DNA from: Corynebacterium yudongzhengii | GTDB taxonomy: Bacteria > Actinomycetota > Actinomycetes > Mycobacteriales > Mycobacteriaceae | Length of the DNA: 64,000 bases | NCBI RefSeq assembly: GCF_003065405.1 | Contig: NZ_CP026947.1 | Location: forward strand, 2,232,001 to 2,296,000 | Reading direction: 5' to 3' | Shown: one piece after another, positions 29,221 to 39,041 of the stretch | How the letters are laid out: the number at the start of each line of letters is the position of its first letter | Position numbering within the stretch: the first letter of the stretch is position 1 | Translations under genes and position numbers: made by a program | Notes under the pieces: generated by a model | What the model was told of the DNA's origin: nothing | The model's database searches: none | The model's input: the letters and a program-made list of their open reading frames with translations, nothing else

Positions 29221-29320
29221 TTGCGCTAACGCTGGTCGAATTCACCCCTATAGAAAGGAGCCTCACGCGGTCGAAACCACCACTCCTTTAGGGGTTCCTG
29301 CTTTCGACCAAGCGAGCACA
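29221..29320 (-). repeat. Palindromic intergenic element family A, copy 4 (inverted)
   Basis: In reverse orientation it reads TTGGTCGAAAGCAGGAACCC, CTAAAGGAGTGGTGG, GTTTCGACC, then CTCCTTTCTATAGGGGTGAA and TTCGACCAGCGTTAGCGCAA. The internal arms CCCCTAAAGGAG / CTCCTTTCTATAGGGG pair with a small bulge. This copy is the only one in the opposite orientation. The gene-free part 29088-29441 otherwise shows nothing I can identify. Confidence 0.85.
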
Positions 29321-29441
29321 TGGACACCCGAAGCAACGTTCATGAGCCCCAGGCGAGACTACTGGGAAAGGCGTGACTGATGGGACACCTGCTTACCCGC
29401 TTACCCGCCTACCCACACCCCAAACCAACCCCCGCGTAGAG

Positions 29442-30827
29442 CTACCCCTCGCCGTGCTTGCGCGCGGACTCCTGCAGTTTCCGCAGTCTCTCGCCGCCGG
29501 GTCCGTCGCCCTTTTCGGGCACCCACTTCAGCGCCAAGACGGTGATGAGGATACCGATGGCCACAGCCAGCGAGATCCAGCCGAAGCCCGCGGTGAATCC
29601 GGCGAGGACGGCGATCGGCGCGATGATCGTCATGCCGAGCTCGAACGGGGCGAAGCCGACGTAGGCCACGCCGTATTCGTTGAGCGTGCCGGAGCGCAGC
29701 TTGGGGTCGACCATCTTGAGCAGCGCGATACCGGTCGCCACGGCTGCTGTGGCCCAGCCCCAGCCGAACAGACCGCGCTCGAGCCAGTAGGTACCGAAGA
29801 ACTTCGGCGAGACCACGAGCAGGAAGAACACACAGTAGGCGGTGCCCAGGACGAACATGACCACGAGGGCGACCCAATAGTCGACGATCGCCGCCGGCAC
29901 GATCGAGGCCACACCGAAGGCGATCAAGTAGTCGGTCGCCGCACCGGAGATCGACGAGACGGTGTCCCGGTCGAGGTAATCCGGGCGGTTGAACAGGCCC
30001 AGTGCGAAGCGGCCGAGCAGGCCGACGAGGAAGGACATCGCGAACAGCGGGATGCTCACCGAGGGCCAGATGGCGCTGACGCCGTTGTTGATCGTGTAGG
30101 CGAGCAGCACGGTGAAGGTCACGAAGCCGACATGCAGGGCGATCGGCTCGATCGCGGAAGGGTTGGTGGTGGCCTTGCCGATCGACGGGCGCTCCTTAGC
30201 GTCCGCGATGAAGCCGGTGCGCAGCTCCTTCGGCAGATCGCCGGAGAGCTCGGTGGACTTGCCGGCGCGAATGCCCCAGTTAGCGACGATGACGCCACCG
30301 ATGATCGCCACGAGCGTGCCGATCGTCGCCGAAGTGAAGCCCAGCGACTGCGCTGCTTCCGCGCCCGCGTCCTCGAGGGCGGAGCCGACGGCGGCGGCCG
30401 AACCGAATCCACCGACGAAGCCAACCGGCAGCATCATGCCGAACCAGTTCTCGGTGTTGAACACGGGCGCAAAAAAGTAGACGCCGAGCAGGATGAACAG
30501 GCCCCACTGGCCCATGAACATGATGGTGGAGTAGCTCCACATGTTCCGCGCGCCGTGCGAGACGGAGCCGGACAGCTCCATCGAGTACGCGATCGAGGCG
30601 AACACGAAGGCGATGAGGATGCCGGTGTAGTTGCCGACTTGATCGGAAAACGGAATGAGCCCTAAGACCTCTGGGCCCAAGAGCAGACCGAGCAGACCGG
30701 CGGTGATCGGCGCGGGCAGCAGTAGCTTCTGCAGCAGCGCGATGCGGTTTCGCAAAATATTACCGACGACCAGCAGGAAAGAAATCCAGCCGACGTCGAC
30801 GAGCAGATCGTTGGGAGTGAACTCCAT
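29442..30827 (-). CDS. gltS: Sodium/glutamate symporter, GltS-like
   Basis: 461 residues with about eleven to twelve membrane segments. The N-terminal half has KLLLPAPITAGLLGLLLGPE and GFGSAAAVGSALEDAGAE, the loop typical of GltS. The second inverted half has FVASIVPA-like small-residue regions (IAFGVASIVPAAIVDYWVAL). It imports glutamate with sodium. The start MEFTPNDLLVDVG follows AAAGGACGG; the seven extra codons of the longer frame are unlike the family. It is divergent from the LLM oxidoreductase gene. Confidence 0.85.
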   Translation of the reverse strand: MEFTPNDLLVDVGWISFLLVVGNILRNRIALLQKLLLPAPITAGLLGLLLGPEVLGLIPFSDQVGNYTGILIAFVFASIAYSMELSGSVSHGARNMWSYSTIMFMGQWGLFILLGVYFFAPVFNTENWFGMMLPVGFVGGFGSAAAVGSALEDAGAEAAQSLGFTSATIGTLVAIIGGVIVANWGIRAGKSTELSGDLPKELRTGFIADAKERPSIGKATTNPSAIEPIALHVGFVTFTVLLAYTINNGVSAIWPSVSIPLFAMSFLVGLLGRFALGLFNRPDYLDRDTVSSISGAATDYLIAFGVASIVPAAIVDYWVALVVMFVLGTAYCVFFLLVVSPKFFGTYWLERGLFGWGWATAAVATGIALLKMVDPKLRSGTLNEYGVAYVGFAPFELGMTIIAPIAVLAGFTAGFGWISLAVAIGILITVLALKWVPEKGDGPGGERLRKLQESARKHGEG

Positions 30828-31032
30828 ACGCCCGGTCCGTCCTTTCACTTCTCATGGCAATCGGCCCGGAGGCGCCAACAAAATGACGTTGCGCACCACA
30901 CGAGGCCGATCATGGTTGCTTTCATCTTAAAGCTAATCCTCAGGAAAACCTAGGGTAATCCCCACCTTCCATTTTATTGACGTATCAACTACCCTCGGTG
31001 GCAGGAACAGACAACAACTTAAGGAGACACCC

Positions 31033-32097
31033 ATGAAGGCCTTCGGATTCTTAAGCTTCGGCCACCACGCCATCGGCGGCCAGCAGGGCCCCGACGCCCG
31101 CCAGACCCTCCACGATGCCCTCGCCATCGCGCAGGCCGCCGACGAGATCGGCGTCAACAACGCCAGCTTCCGCGTCCACCACTTCGCCCCGCAGGCCTCC
31201 GCCCCCATGCCGCTACTCGGCGCGATCGCCGGTTCCACGAGAAACATTGAGGTCGGCACCGGCGTCATCGATTTACGCTACGAAAACCCGCTATACCTCG
31301 CCGAGGAGGCCGCCGCCCTCGACTTGCTTGCCGACGGCCGGGTCGCCCTCGGCGTCTCCCGGGGATCGCCGGAGCCGGCCGACAAGGGTTGGGAGGCCTT
31401 CGGCTACTCCGGTTCTGAAGACAATGCCTCGGATATGGCGCGCAAGAAGTTCGAGGCTTTCCTGGCCGCTATCGATGGTTACGGCGTCGCCAAGGCCGCG
31501 CCCGCCGAGAAGCAGTACCCGCGTATGTATCGCTCGGGCACTCCCCTGCCGGTGTTCCCGCACTCGCCGAAGCTGCGCAAGAACATCTTCTGGGGCTCGG
31601 GCACCAACGCCTCCGCCCAGCAGGCGGCCCGCGATGGCGTCAACCTCATGAGCTCCACGCTCGTCTCGGAGGCCGACGGCCGCAGCCTCGGCGAAGTCCA
31701 AGCCGAGCAGATCGCCGCCTACCGCGCCGCCTGGAAAGACGCGGGCCACGACTGGACCCCTCGGGTCTCGGTGTCGCGTTCCATCTTCCCGATCGTCACC
31801 GAGCGTGACCGTCAGCTCTTCGGCCCCACCGCCACGAACGAGGACCAGATCGGCTCGCTCGGCGAGGGCCGCAACGTCACGTTCGGGCGCTCCTACGCCG
31901 CTGAGCCCGACGTGCTCATCGAACAGCTGCGCGCCGATCCCGCCATCGCCGCCGCCGACACTCTCCTTTTAACCATCCCGAACCAGATGGGCGTCGACGT
32001 CAACGTCTCCATCCTGCAGAACTTCGCCGAACACGTCGCCCCAGCACTGGGCTGGCAACCGAACACCGAGGGCAAGGTCACCGGCTACGAAAGCTAG
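31033..32097 (+). CDS. LLM-class flavin-dependent oxidoreductase
   Basis: 354 residues of the luciferase-like monooxygenase superfamily. It opens MKAFGFLSFGHHAI. ENPLYLAEEAAALDLLADGR, then VALGVSRGSPEPADKGWEAF form the FMN-binding part of the TIM barrel. AAGGAGACACCC precedes the ATG. It could use FMN or F420; the absence of a known F420 motif and the host suggest FMN. Substrate unknown. The next gene starts 10 bases downstream and encodes a flavin reductase-like protein, which could supply reduced flavin. Confidence 0.85.
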   Translation: MKAFGFLSFGHHAIGGQQGPDARQTLHDALAIAQAADEIGVNNASFRVHHFAPQASAPMPLLGAIAGSTRNIEVGTGVIDLRYENPLYLAEEAAALDLLADGRVALGVSRGSPEPADKGWEAFGYSGSEDNASDMARKKFEAFLAAIDGYGVAKAAPAEKQYPRMYRSGTPLPVFPHSPKLRKNIFWGSGTNASAQQAARDGVNLMSSTLVSEADGRSLGEVQAEQIAAYRAAWKDAGHDWTPRVSVSRSIFPIVTERDRQLFGPTATNEDQIGSLGEGRNVTFGRSYAAEPDVLIEQLRADPAIAAADTLLLTIPNQMGVDVNVSILQNFAEHVAPALGWQPNTEGKVTGYES

Positions 32098-32107
32098 TGT
32101 GGAAGCT

Positions 32108-33334
32108 ATGAGTTCCACCACGCTGGAGACCGTCGGAAAGCTGCTGCGCCGCAGGTCAGAGGAGTTCCGCGACCTCGTTCACGAGCAGCTGTTCGTCGCC
32201 GAGCTCCAGGCCCGACACCTCTTCCCGCTGCAGCAGGCCGCCGCCCACCGCGAGCTCGCCCCCGCCCTCGCGTGGGCGCTCGAGCGGACCAGCACCGACG
32301 CAGACGGCGACATCCACATCCCCGACGAGGTCCGCGACCGGATGCGCGAGCTGGGGATCGCGCATCGCCGCCACGGGTTTCCGAGCACCATCTACGCCCC
32401 GTTCGCCGAGATGTGCACCGCTGCTTTAGGTGAGCTCAACCGGCGGACGCATCGGCCCGTCGTAAAGCACCTTATCCAGGCCGCCGCCCGCGCCTTCGCC
32501 GCCTACTGCGCCTCCATGGCCGAGGCTGCCGAGGCCGCCGACCTCGCCGGCGAGCCGCCCGCCCAGATGGCGCGGGTCCGGGAGGTCAACCGGGCCACGA
32601 GTCGCACGTCCGTCGTGCGCCTGGAGGCCGCCCCGGGCCCGAGCTTCGCGCCGGGCCAGGCACTCATGGTCACCGCCTCCTACACCCCGGGGCTCTGGCG
32701 CGCGCTCACCCCGGCCGCGCCGCAGAACCCGGGAGGTTTTCTGGAGTTCCATGTCCGCGCAACTGAGAAGGGCACCGCCACTGGGCTGCTGGCGCGCGCG
32801 AAGGTGGGCGATTTCTGGACCGTCGGCGCCGCGCACGGCCGCACGTATCGGCCGGATACCGAGCATGAGCTGGTGATCCTCGCCTTCGAGACGGGCCTGG
32901 CGGCCGCCGAGGCGCTGGTGTTCTCGCTTCTCGACGCCCCCGCCCGCCCCACCACCCACCTACTGGTGCATGCGTGCTATCCGGGCGATCACTACGACCT
33001 CGAGCGCCTGCGCAGCCTCGCCGAGCATGCCGACTGGCTCACCGTGCATGTCACCGTCGCCGAGGCAATCGATCCTTTCTGGTTGCCGGCGCCGGGCGGG
33101 CGGCGTCGAGAAGCAAGCGAGATCGGGGCGCTTAAAGAATCGCCGGTGGCGTTGGCCTCGTCACTTGCGCAGCACCGCAGCGGCACGCAGGTGCTACTTA
33201 CCGGGCCGGTCGACGAGGTCGGCGACGCGCACGCCGCGCTGACCGACTACGGCGTCAACCCCGCCGCCATCCACACCCTCGATTTCGACGCCGCCAATTC
33301 GTGGCCGGGGGTTAGTGCGCACCACCGTCGATAA
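32108..33334 (+). CDS. Flavohaemoglobin-like FAD/NAD-binding oxidoreductase
   Basis: 408 residues. The N-terminal 140 residues are all helical and resemble a degenerate globin-type domain. The C-terminal 260 have the ferredoxin-reductase layout: RLEAAPGPSFAPGQALMVTA (FAD domain strands), GGFLEFHVRATEKGTATG, and an NAD-binding part (ELVILAFETGLAAAEALVFS, HLLVHACYPGDHYDLERL). The usual flavohaemoglobin RxYS flavin motif is altered, so electron transfer is uncertain. ATG at 32108 is preferred over the GTG three codons before. It overlaps the convergent nitrilase gene by 23 bases. Confidence 0.7.
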   Translation: MSSTTLETVGKLLRRRSEEFRDLVHEQLFVAELQARHLFPLQQAAAHRELAPALAWALERTSTDADGDIHIPDEVRDRMRELGIAHRRHGFPSTIYAPFAEMCTAALGELNRRTHRPVVKHLIQAAARAFAAYCASMAEAAEAADLAGEPPAQMARVREVNRATSRTSVVRLEAAPGPSFAPGQALMVTASYTPGLWRALTPAAPQNPGGFLEFHVRATEKGTATGLLARAKVGDFWTVGAAHGRTYRPDTEHELVILAFETGLAAAEALVFSLLDAPARPTTHLLVHACYPGDHYDLERLRSLAEHADWLTVHVTVAEAIDPFWLPAPGGRRREASEIGALKESPVALASSLAQHRSGTQVLLTGPVDEVGDAHAALTDYGVNPAAIHTLDFDAANSWPGVSAHHRR

Positions 33335-34130
33335 GCGGCAGAGCCTTGCGGGCCTTCGCAACGGTCTCGGAGTCGACGTCGGCGTAGATGATCTCCGGGG
33401 TGTAGCCGGCCTCGGCGAGGCGCTCACCGGTGGGATCGACGATCACCGAATAACCGATGCCGGTGGGCCCGGAGGGGTTGCCGGCTTCCTCGTCGCCACC
33501 CGGGCGGGCCTGGCCGGCCGCCACGATGTAGCCGACATAATCCAACGCGCGCGCCACGGCGAGGGTGCGCCAGGCGGGCAGCTTCTTCGGGCCATCGGCC
33601 CAGCTGGTGGGCACGACGATCACCTCGGCGCCCTGCTCGCCGAGCTCCTTGAACATCTCGGGGAAACGGATGTCGTAGCAGATGGCGATGCCCACCGTGA
33701 TCCCGTCGACCTCAACGGTCACGAGCTCATCGCCGGGGCGCACGGTGTCGGACTCGCGGTAGTTGAAGGCGTCGTAGGTGTGGATCTTGTCATAGCCCTG
33801 GTGGTAGCCGCCGCCGGTGATCAGCGCGGTGTTGTACACGCGGTTGATCGTCTTGTCGCCTTTCTCCACAGAATCGGCCGGGCAGAACATGCCGGCGACG
33901 ACCACCACGTCGCGCTCTTCAGCAACCTGCGCGAGCCCGCGGGCGAAAGGGCCGTCAAGCTGTTGGGCCTGCTTATCCAGGCGCCCGGAATCGAAGGACT
34001 GGCTCGTCGCCTCCGGCAGCACGATCAGGCGGGCGCCCTGGTCAGCGGCGCGTTCGATGGCATCGACGGCGCGGGCAAGGTTGTCTTCTATATCAGGTCC
34101 ACTGGAGATTTGCACGGCTGCGATCTTCAT
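33312..34130 (-). CDS. Carbon-nitrogen hydrolase (nitrilase superfamily)
   Basis: 272 residues. The triad is intact: Glu in LIVLPEATSQSF, Lys in YDKIHTYDAFNYRES and Cys in AICYDIRFPEMF. The sequence resembles omega-amidase/NIT2-type amidases (deaminated glutathione amidase) more than the DavA-like enzyme at 2502. The start MKIAAVQISSGPD is typical. Longer reading would enter the gap before the DUF1023 pair. Probable role is repair or catabolism of a carboxylic amide. Confidence 0.87.
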   Translation of the reverse strand: MKIAAVQISSGPDIEDNLARAVDAIERAADQGARLIVLPEATSQSFDSGRLDKQAQQLDGPFARGLAQVAEERDVVVVAGMFCPADSVEKGDKTINRVYNTALITGGGYHQGYDKIHTYDAFNYRESDTVRPGDELVTVEVDGITVGIAICYDIRFPEMFKELGEQGAEVIVVPTSWADGPKKLPAWRTLAVARALDYVGYIVAAGQARPGGDEEAGNPSGPTGIGYSVIVDPTGERLAEAGYTPEIIYADVDSETVAKARKALPLIDGGAH

Positions 34131-34220
34131 GGTGCCACAATATGTGGATAACTCCGGGTAGTCCACAGGTTGACGAGCACCCGAACGCACGCCCGGGCGT
34201 TTTTCGGCACCATCCCAGCC

Positions 34221-34484
34221 ATGGAGAACTTACGCATGGACCTCTCCGCCGAAGAGGTCATCACCAACGCCCGCCACCGCCCCCGAAACCTGCCGCCGCT
34301 GCACCTGCGCGCCGGCGCCCCGCACACCGACGCCGCCCTGACCCACGCCGCCGCGATCATGGCGGCCACCACCGACGCCCACGCCAGTGCCGCCGCCGAC
34401 TACTGGGAACAGGCAGCGTGGCTGTTTCGTTCGCTTCTCGACGGCGACCGCCACCTCGCCCACCGCTTCCGGGGCAGCCGATGA
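34221..34484 (+). CDS. Small helical partner of a DUF1023 protein
   Basis: 87 residues, mostly alpha-helical and Ala/His-rich, with DLSAEEVITNARHRPRNLPP and a central DYWEQAAWLFRSLL. The size and the WEQA motif near the middle recall small ESX/WXG100-like helical pairs, but the exact WXG is absent. It overlaps the DUF1023 gene by four bases (ATGA). The start MENLRM is chosen at the first ATG with little upstream coding; MDLSAEE five codons later is possible. Function unknown. Confidence 0.7.
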   Translation: MENLRMDLSAEEVITNARHRPRNLPPLHLRAGAPHTDAALTHAAAIMAATTDAHASAAADYWEQAAWLFRSLLDGDRHLAHRFRGSR

Positions 34485-35692
34485 ATCCGCTGCTCATCTA
34501 CCGCGCGGCCGCTGACCTCCACAGGCGCGCCGCCGAACTCGTCGACGAGCAGGAGATCACCGTCGAGGAAGCCGCCGCGCTCGGCGAGCGCGCCGACGCC
34601 GCCTCTTTCGAGGCGCTGCGCGGCAAGATCCATGTGTTGCGAGAGCCCCTGGTCGTGCAGTGGCAGCGCATGGAGGCGATCGCGCGCGTGCTCGAGGCCT
34701 CCGGGGAGCTGGCCGAGCTGCTCGATTCCGCCATCGCACGCGTGGCCCCGCTGGTGGGGTATCTCCCTTTCGCCCGCGATACGCTGCAGTTACTGCGCGG
34801 GCTCGGCACGGCACTCGATGTGGCATGCGCGCAGCAGATCACCTCGTTGTGCACCCCGGAGTCCCCGGAGCCGGTGATGCGGATGTCGCATCTTAAGGAT
34901 CTGGATTCGCGCCAGCTCCACGAGTTTCACCTCATGTTTGCGGATGATTGGGTGCGCGGGCTCGTCGATAAGCACCCGGGCCTGCTCATCCTGGAGCACC
35001 CGGAAGATGGGCTCGTCGCCTTCCTCCCCGCCGACCCGCAGGCGGGAGATCCGGTCTCCTTGGAGGACGTGGAGACTGTGACCACCTATGTGCCGGGGGT
35101 GGGCTCGGCGGATCCGCAGAGCTGGTCGACGCATATCGAGCGCACCAGCCAGCTAGCCCGGGCGGTCGGCGGGGATTCGGCAGGAGGCATCGTGTGGCTG
35201 GGCCGGCACACCCCGTCGAACCTGATCAACGGCCTGCAGCGCGAGCCCGCCACGCGCGCCGGAAAGCAGCTCTCGGAGCTCCACGCAGAGCTGCACCGCC
35301 GGGCGCCTGAGCAGCGCCGGGTGACCGTGGGTTTTAGCTACGGCGCGGCGATCGCCTCGGAGGCCGCGCTTCACCAAGGCCTGCACTCCGACGATCTCCT
35401 CTTGCTCGGCTCCCCAGGCTCGGGCGCGGCCCACGCCGGCGAGCTGAAGCTCTACGGTGATCATCCCTGCGTGCACGTGATGACCTCCCCGGGCGATCCG
35501 ATCACCTTAATCAACGGCCCCAACCACGCCGAAGGACCCCACGGGACGGATCCCACGCACCCGAGTTTCGGTGCGCAGGTCCACGACCCGGGGGTCACGG
35601 GCGATCACGGCAGCTACTTCGAAGACGAGGGTTTCTATGCGGCCGTCGAAGAGGCGCTTAGAACAAGCCGGTCGGCTTCTGGTCGTAGCTGA
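34481..35692 (+). CDS. DUF1023 alpha/beta hydrolase
   Basis: 403 residues. The N-terminal 170 residues are helical; the C-terminal half is an alpha/beta hydrolase of the DUF1023 type. The nucleophile elbow is [17 protein letters not shown] with Ser in GFSYG. A later Asp/His pair is present in TSPGDPITL and [12 protein letters not shown]. Such proteins are typical of actinobacteria and often lie beside small secreted-type helical proteins. Substrate unknown, presumably an ester. It overlaps the end of the ald gene by 35 bases. Confidence 0.8.
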   Translation: MNPLLIYRAAADLHRRAAELVDEQEITVEEAAALGERADAASFEALRGKIHVLREPLVVQWQRMEAIARVLEASGELAELLDSAIARVAPLVGYLPFARDTLQLLRGLGTALDVACAQQITSLCTPESPEPVMRMSHLKDLDSRQLHEFHLMFADDWVRGLVDKHPGLLILEHPEDGLVAFLPADPQAGDPVSLEDVETVTTYVPGVGSADPQSWSTHIERTSQLARAVGGDSAGGIVWLGRHTPSNLINGLQREPATRAGKQLSELHAELHRRAPEQRRVTVGFSYGAAIASEAALHQGLHSDDLLLLGSPGSGAAHAGELKLYGDHPCVHVMTSPGDPITLINGPNHAEGPHGTDPTHPSFGAQVHDPGVTGDHGSYFEDEGFYAAVEEALRTSRSASGRS

Positions 35693-37178
35693 TCAAGAGG
35701 TTCTTGGTCTGCTGGTAGTGAGCCAGCATCATCAGGTGGTTCTCCCGCCCGATACCGGATTCCTTGAAGCCGCCGAACGCCGCGTGCGCCGGGTAGTTGT
35801 GGTACTGGTTCACCCACACGCGGCCGGCCTGGATGTCGCGGCCGGCGCGGTAGCAGGTGTTCGCCTCCCGCGACCACACGCCGGCGCCGAGGCCGTAGTT
35901 GGTGTCGTTGGCGATGCGGATGGCTTCGTCATAATCCTTGAACGTCGCCACCGAGAGCACCGGGCCGAAGATCTCCTCCTGGAAGATGCGCATGTCGTTG
36001 GTGCCCTTGAAGACGGTGGGCTCGATGTAGAAGCCGTTGTCCAGGCCCTCGATCGCGTTGATCTTGCCGCCGGTGAGGGTCTCCGCGCCTTCGTTGGGGC
36101 CGATGGAGAGGTACTCGGTGATCTTGTCCATCTGCTCCTGGGAGGCCTGCGCGCCCATCATGGTCTCGGTGTCGAGCGGGTCACCGGTCTTGATCTGGCG
36201 CACCCGCTCGATGGCGAGCTCCAGGAATTCATCGGCGATGGACTCGTGGATCAGGGCGCGCGACGGGCAGGTGCAGACCTCGCCCTGGTTGAGGGCGAAC
36301 ATGGTGAATCCCTCGATGGCCTTGGCGCGGAAGTCGTCGTCGGCGTCCATGACGTCCGGGAAGAAGATCGACGGCGACTTGCCGCCGAGCTCCAGGGTGA
36401 CGGGGATGATCTTGTCGGCGGCGGCCTTGTTGATGATCTTGCCGACGGCCGTGGAGCCCGTAAACGCGATCTTCGAGATGCGATCCGAGCCCGAGAGCGC
36501 CGCGCCGGCCTCGTCGCCGAGGCCGTTGACGATGTTGAGCACGCCGGCGGGCAGGAGGTCCTCGATCAGGCCGATGACGTACAACAGCGATGCCGGGGTC
36601 TGCTCCGCCGGCTTGAGCACGATGCAGTTGCCGGCGGCCAGCGCCGGGGCGATCTTCCAGACAGCCATGAGGATGGGGAAGTTCCACGGGATGATCTGGC
36701 CCACGACCCCGAGCGGCTCGTGGAAGTGGTAGGCCACGGTGTCGTTGTCGATCTGGGAGATGCCGCCCTCCTGGGCGCGGATGGCGCCGGCGAAGTAGCG
36801 GAAGTGATCGACGGCCAGCGGGATGTCGGCGGCCAGGGTTTCGCGGATCGCCTTGCCGTTTTCCCAGGTCTCGGCGACCGCGATGGACTCGAGGTGCCCC
36901 TCCATGCGGTCGGCGATGCGGTGCAGCAGCAGGGCGCGCTCGGCCGGCGGGGTCTTGCCCCACTGGTCGGCGGCCTTCTCGGCGGCGTCGATTGCGAGGT
37001 TGATGTCCTTCTCGTTGGAGCGGGCTACTCGGCACATCACCTCACCGGTGACCGGGGTGATGTTGTCCATGTACTCGCCGTCGACCGGCGGGACCCACTC
37101 ACCGCCGATGTAGTTGTCGTAGCTGTCGGCGTAGTTCATCAGGGCACCGTCGGTGCCGGGGCGGGCGTAGACAGTCAT
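35658..37178 (-). CDS. ald: NAD-dependent acetaldehyde-type aldehyde dehydrogenase
   Basis: 506 residues. Catalytic residues are present: Asn166 (IPWNFP), Lys189 (IVLKPAEQ), Glu263 (TLELGGKSP) and Cys302 ([10 protein letters not shown]). The ending [12 protein letters not shown] is that of the acetaldehyde dehydrogenases AldA/ExaC. It oxidises acetaldehyde, for example from ethanol, to acetate. The start [11 protein letters not shown] follows AAAGGTCCCCCT. In C. glutamicum the gene ald lies next to hspR, as here. Confidence 0.9.
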   Translation of the reverse strand: MTVYARPGTDGALMNYADSYDNYIGGEWVPPVDGEYMDNITPVTGEVMCRVARSNEKDINLAIDAAEKAADQWGKTPPAERALLLHRIADRMEGHLESIAVAETWENGKAIRETLAADIPLAVDHFRYFAGAIRAQEGGISQIDNDTVAYHFHEPLGVVGQIIPWNFPILMAVWKIAPALAAGNCIVLKPAEQTPASLLYVIGLIEDLLPAGVLNIVNGLGDEAGAALSGSDRISKIAFTGSTAVGKIINKAAADKIIPVTLELGGKSPSIFFPDVMDADDDFRAKAIEGFTMFALNQGEVCTCPSRALIHESIADEFLELAIERVRQIKTGDPLDTETMMGAQASQEQMDKITEYLSIGPNEGAETLTGGKINAIEGLDNGFYIEPTVFKGTNDMRIFQEEIFGPVLSVATFKDYDEAIRIANDTNYGLGAGVWSREANTCYRAGRDIQAGRVWVNQYHNYPAHAAFGGFKESGIGRENHLMMLAHYQQTKNLLISYDQKPTGLF

Positions 37179-37244
37179 AGGGGGACCTTTCACTCGGAGA
37201 CGATCTTCCCCCATAATGTGCCCTCCAACATACAGTGTCAAGGG

Positions 37245-37649
37245 TCACATTTCGGGCCTGCGTCGCCGGCGGCGGTCCCACATCACCACAGCGGTCGAGC
37301 GGGGCACATGCACCAGCTCACGCCCGGCATTTGCCGGCTTGTCTTTCGCCTCGGCGAGCTCCGCGCGGGTGCGGTCGAGCTCGTCGCGCAGCTTCGCGTT
37401 CTCCTCGTTGAGGCGGATGATCTCTTTGATGCCGGCGAGGTTCACGCCGTCGTCCTGGCTGAGGCGCTGGATCTCGCGCAAAAGGTCCAGGTCCCGGCGC
37501 GTATACCGGCGCCCGCCGCCCGAGGTGCGCTGCGGAACGACGAGGCCGATGCGGTCGTAGGTGCGCAGCGTCTGGGCGTGCATACCGGTCAGATCCGCCG
37601 CCACGGAGATGACGTAGACCTCACCTGAGGCATCATCTTCACTGCTCAT
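37245..37649 (-). CDS. hspR: Heat-shock repressor HspR (MerR family)
   Basis: 134 residues. An N-terminal MerR helix-turn-helix begins YVISVAADLTGMHAQTLRTY and DRIGLVVPQRTSGGGRRYTR. A coiled coil (EENAKLRDELDRTRAELAEA) and an Arg-rich tail follow. HspR binds HAIR sites with DnaK as co-repressor. HAIR motifs are present here before dnaK and clpB. It is the last gene of dnaK-grpE-dnaJ-hspR, 15 bases after dnaJ, so it represses its own operon. Confidence 0.95.
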   Translation of the reverse strand: MSSEDDASGEVYVISVAADLTGMHAQTLRTYDRIGLVVPQRTSGGGRRYTRRDLDLLREIQRLSQDDGVNLAGIKEIIRLNEENAKLRDELDRTRAELAEAKDKPANAGRELVHVPRSTAVVMWDRRRRRRPEM

Positions 37650-37664
37650 TACCTGACACCTCCC

Positions 37665-38858
37665 CTACGAGCGTCCTGCCCAGCCGGCGCGTGGGTCGAA
37701 GCCGCTGTCGCGTTCGGCTTGGGCGTAGGTGCGGAGTGCGGATTTGGCGGCGTCGTCAAGCGACGAGGGCACGGTGACCCGCACCGTGACCAGCAGGTCG
37801 CCGGCCTTGCCGCCGCGCTTGGGGATGCCGCGCCCGCGCACACGCAGGGTGCGTCCGTCCGGGGTGCCGGCGGGCACGCGGACCTTGACGGGACTATCGA
37901 GCGTCGGCACGGTGATGGTATCGCCCAAGGCGAGCTCGGCGAAGCTCACCGGGACGGTGACTTCGAGGTCGTCGCCGGAGCGGGTGAAGACCTTATCCGG
38001 GCGGACCGTCACGGAGACGAACAGGTCTCCCGACGGGGTGCCGTTCGGCCCCGCCTCGCCCTGGCCGGCAAGCCGAACCTTCTGGCCGTCGATGACGCCG
38101 GCCGGGATGCGCACGGTAATCGAACGCTTCCGGTATTGGGTGCCCGTGCCTTTACAGGCCGAGCAGGGGTCGGTGACCTTCTTGCCGGTCGCGCCGCACT
38201 CGTCGCACGGCTGCGACATCCCGAAAGCCCCGCGCTGCTCGGAGACGAACCCCGTGCCCGAGCACTTCGAGCAGGTCGAAGGCTTACCGGAGCGCGAGCC
38301 CGAGCCGTGGCAGGTGGTGCACGGCGCGTTCCCGCTGAGTTCTACCGGGATCGTCGTCCCCTTGGCCGCCTCGCGGAAGTCGAGCGTGATTTCCGTTTCG
38401 ACGTCGGCCCCTCGCGTCGGCCGAGCTGCGCGGCCAGTACCACGGCCGCGGTCAAAGAAGCTGCCGAAGATATCCCCCAAGCCGCCTTCTTCAGAAAACC
38501 CTCCGCCCGTGCGCGAGAAGACGTCGGAGAAGTCGAAGCCCGACGTCGGGCCCTGCGAGCGAAACCCGCCGGCCGAGCCGGCACCTCCGTTCCCGCCGAA
38601 GCCTGGGAAACCTCCATTGCGGAGCATGGCCTTCAGCTGGTCGTATTCCTTGCGCTTCTTCTCGTCGCCGAGGACGTCATAGGCCGCGGCGGCCTTCTTG
38701 AACCGCGCCTCCGCGGCGTCATCTCCGGGGTTGGCGTCGGGGTGATTCTCGCGGGCGAGCTTGCGGTAGGCCTTCTTAATCTCCTCGGCAGATGCCGACG
38801 ACGAGACCCCGAGGTCCGCATAAAAGTCCTTGTCCGCCCATTCGCTCGGTGCGTTCAC
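37665..38858 (-). CDS. dnaJ: Chaperone DnaJ
   Basis: 397 residues. The J domain has the HPD motif ([14 protein letters not shown]). A Gly/Phe-rich segment follows ([20 protein letters not shown]). Four zinc motifs are seen: [32 protein letters not shown]. The substrate-binding C-terminal domains complete it. The start is GTG, 8 bases after AGGAGGGG. An ATG between them opens a three-codon frame ATG-GCA-TCG that ends in TGA overlapping the GTG. Confidence 0.97.
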   Translation of the reverse strand: MNAPSEWADKDFYADLGVSSSASAEEIKKAYRKLARENHPDANPGDDAAEARFKKAAAAYDVLGDEKKRKEYDQLKAMLRNGGFPGFGGNGGAGSAGGFRSQGPTSGFDFSDVFSRTGGGFSEEGGLGDIFGSFFDRGRGTGRAARPTRGADVETEITLDFREAAKGTTIPVELSGNAPCTTCHGSGSRSGKPSTCSKCSGTGFVSEQRGAFGMSQPCDECGATGKKVTDPCSACKGTGTQYRKRSITVRIPAGVIDGQKVRLAGQGEAGPNGTPSGDLFVSVTVRPDKVFTRSGDDLEVTVPVSFAELALGDTITVPTLDSPVKVRVPAGTPDGRTLRVRGRGIPKRGGKAGDLLVTVRVTVPSSLDDAAKSALRTYAQAERDSGFDPRAGWAGRS

Positions 38859-38961
38859 GATGCCATCCCCTCCTTTCTTGGTGTTTCAGTGTTTGTCGAA
38901 AAGTGTGTCTAATGCTGTTTTGTTGTGTGTAGTTACTAACTATTACTGCCGGTACGCGAAA

Positions 38962-39017
38962 ACGCGACGTGACCCCTTATCCCGGGCCTTGATCGGTGGG
39001 AGATGGTCACGTCGCGT
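38962..39017. repeat. Perfect 13-bp inverted repeat between grpE and dnaJ
   Basis: ACGCGACGTGACC (38962-38974) and GGTCACGTCGCGT (39005-39017) are exact inverted copies around a 30-base loop. The 183-bp gap between grpE and dnaJ is unusually long for an operon. No T-tract follows on the minus strand. It may be an mRNA-stabilising or processing stem, or a protein-binding dyad. Confidence 0.7.
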
Positions 39018-39041
39018 CGTCGGGTGCTAAAAGCCCGCGGC

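Noticed and set aside
27713..29380. Long plus-strand open frame (about 555 codons) opposite the DHA2 transporter
   Set aside because: Its Arg/His/Glu-rich low-complexity sequence is the complement of membrane-protein codons; it is not a protein family.
34143..34151. Perfect DnaA-box sequence (TGTGGATAA) beside a second TCCACA
   Set aside because: It is a single consensus nonamer between ordinary genes, with no cluster of boxes, no AT-rich unwinding region and no dnaA/dnaN nearby. Chance is likely, so no origin is called.
35571..37628. Long plus-strand open frame (about 685 codons) opposite ald and hspR
   Set aside because: It is an antisense shadow of ald and hspR; there is no ribosome site and no recognisable domain.
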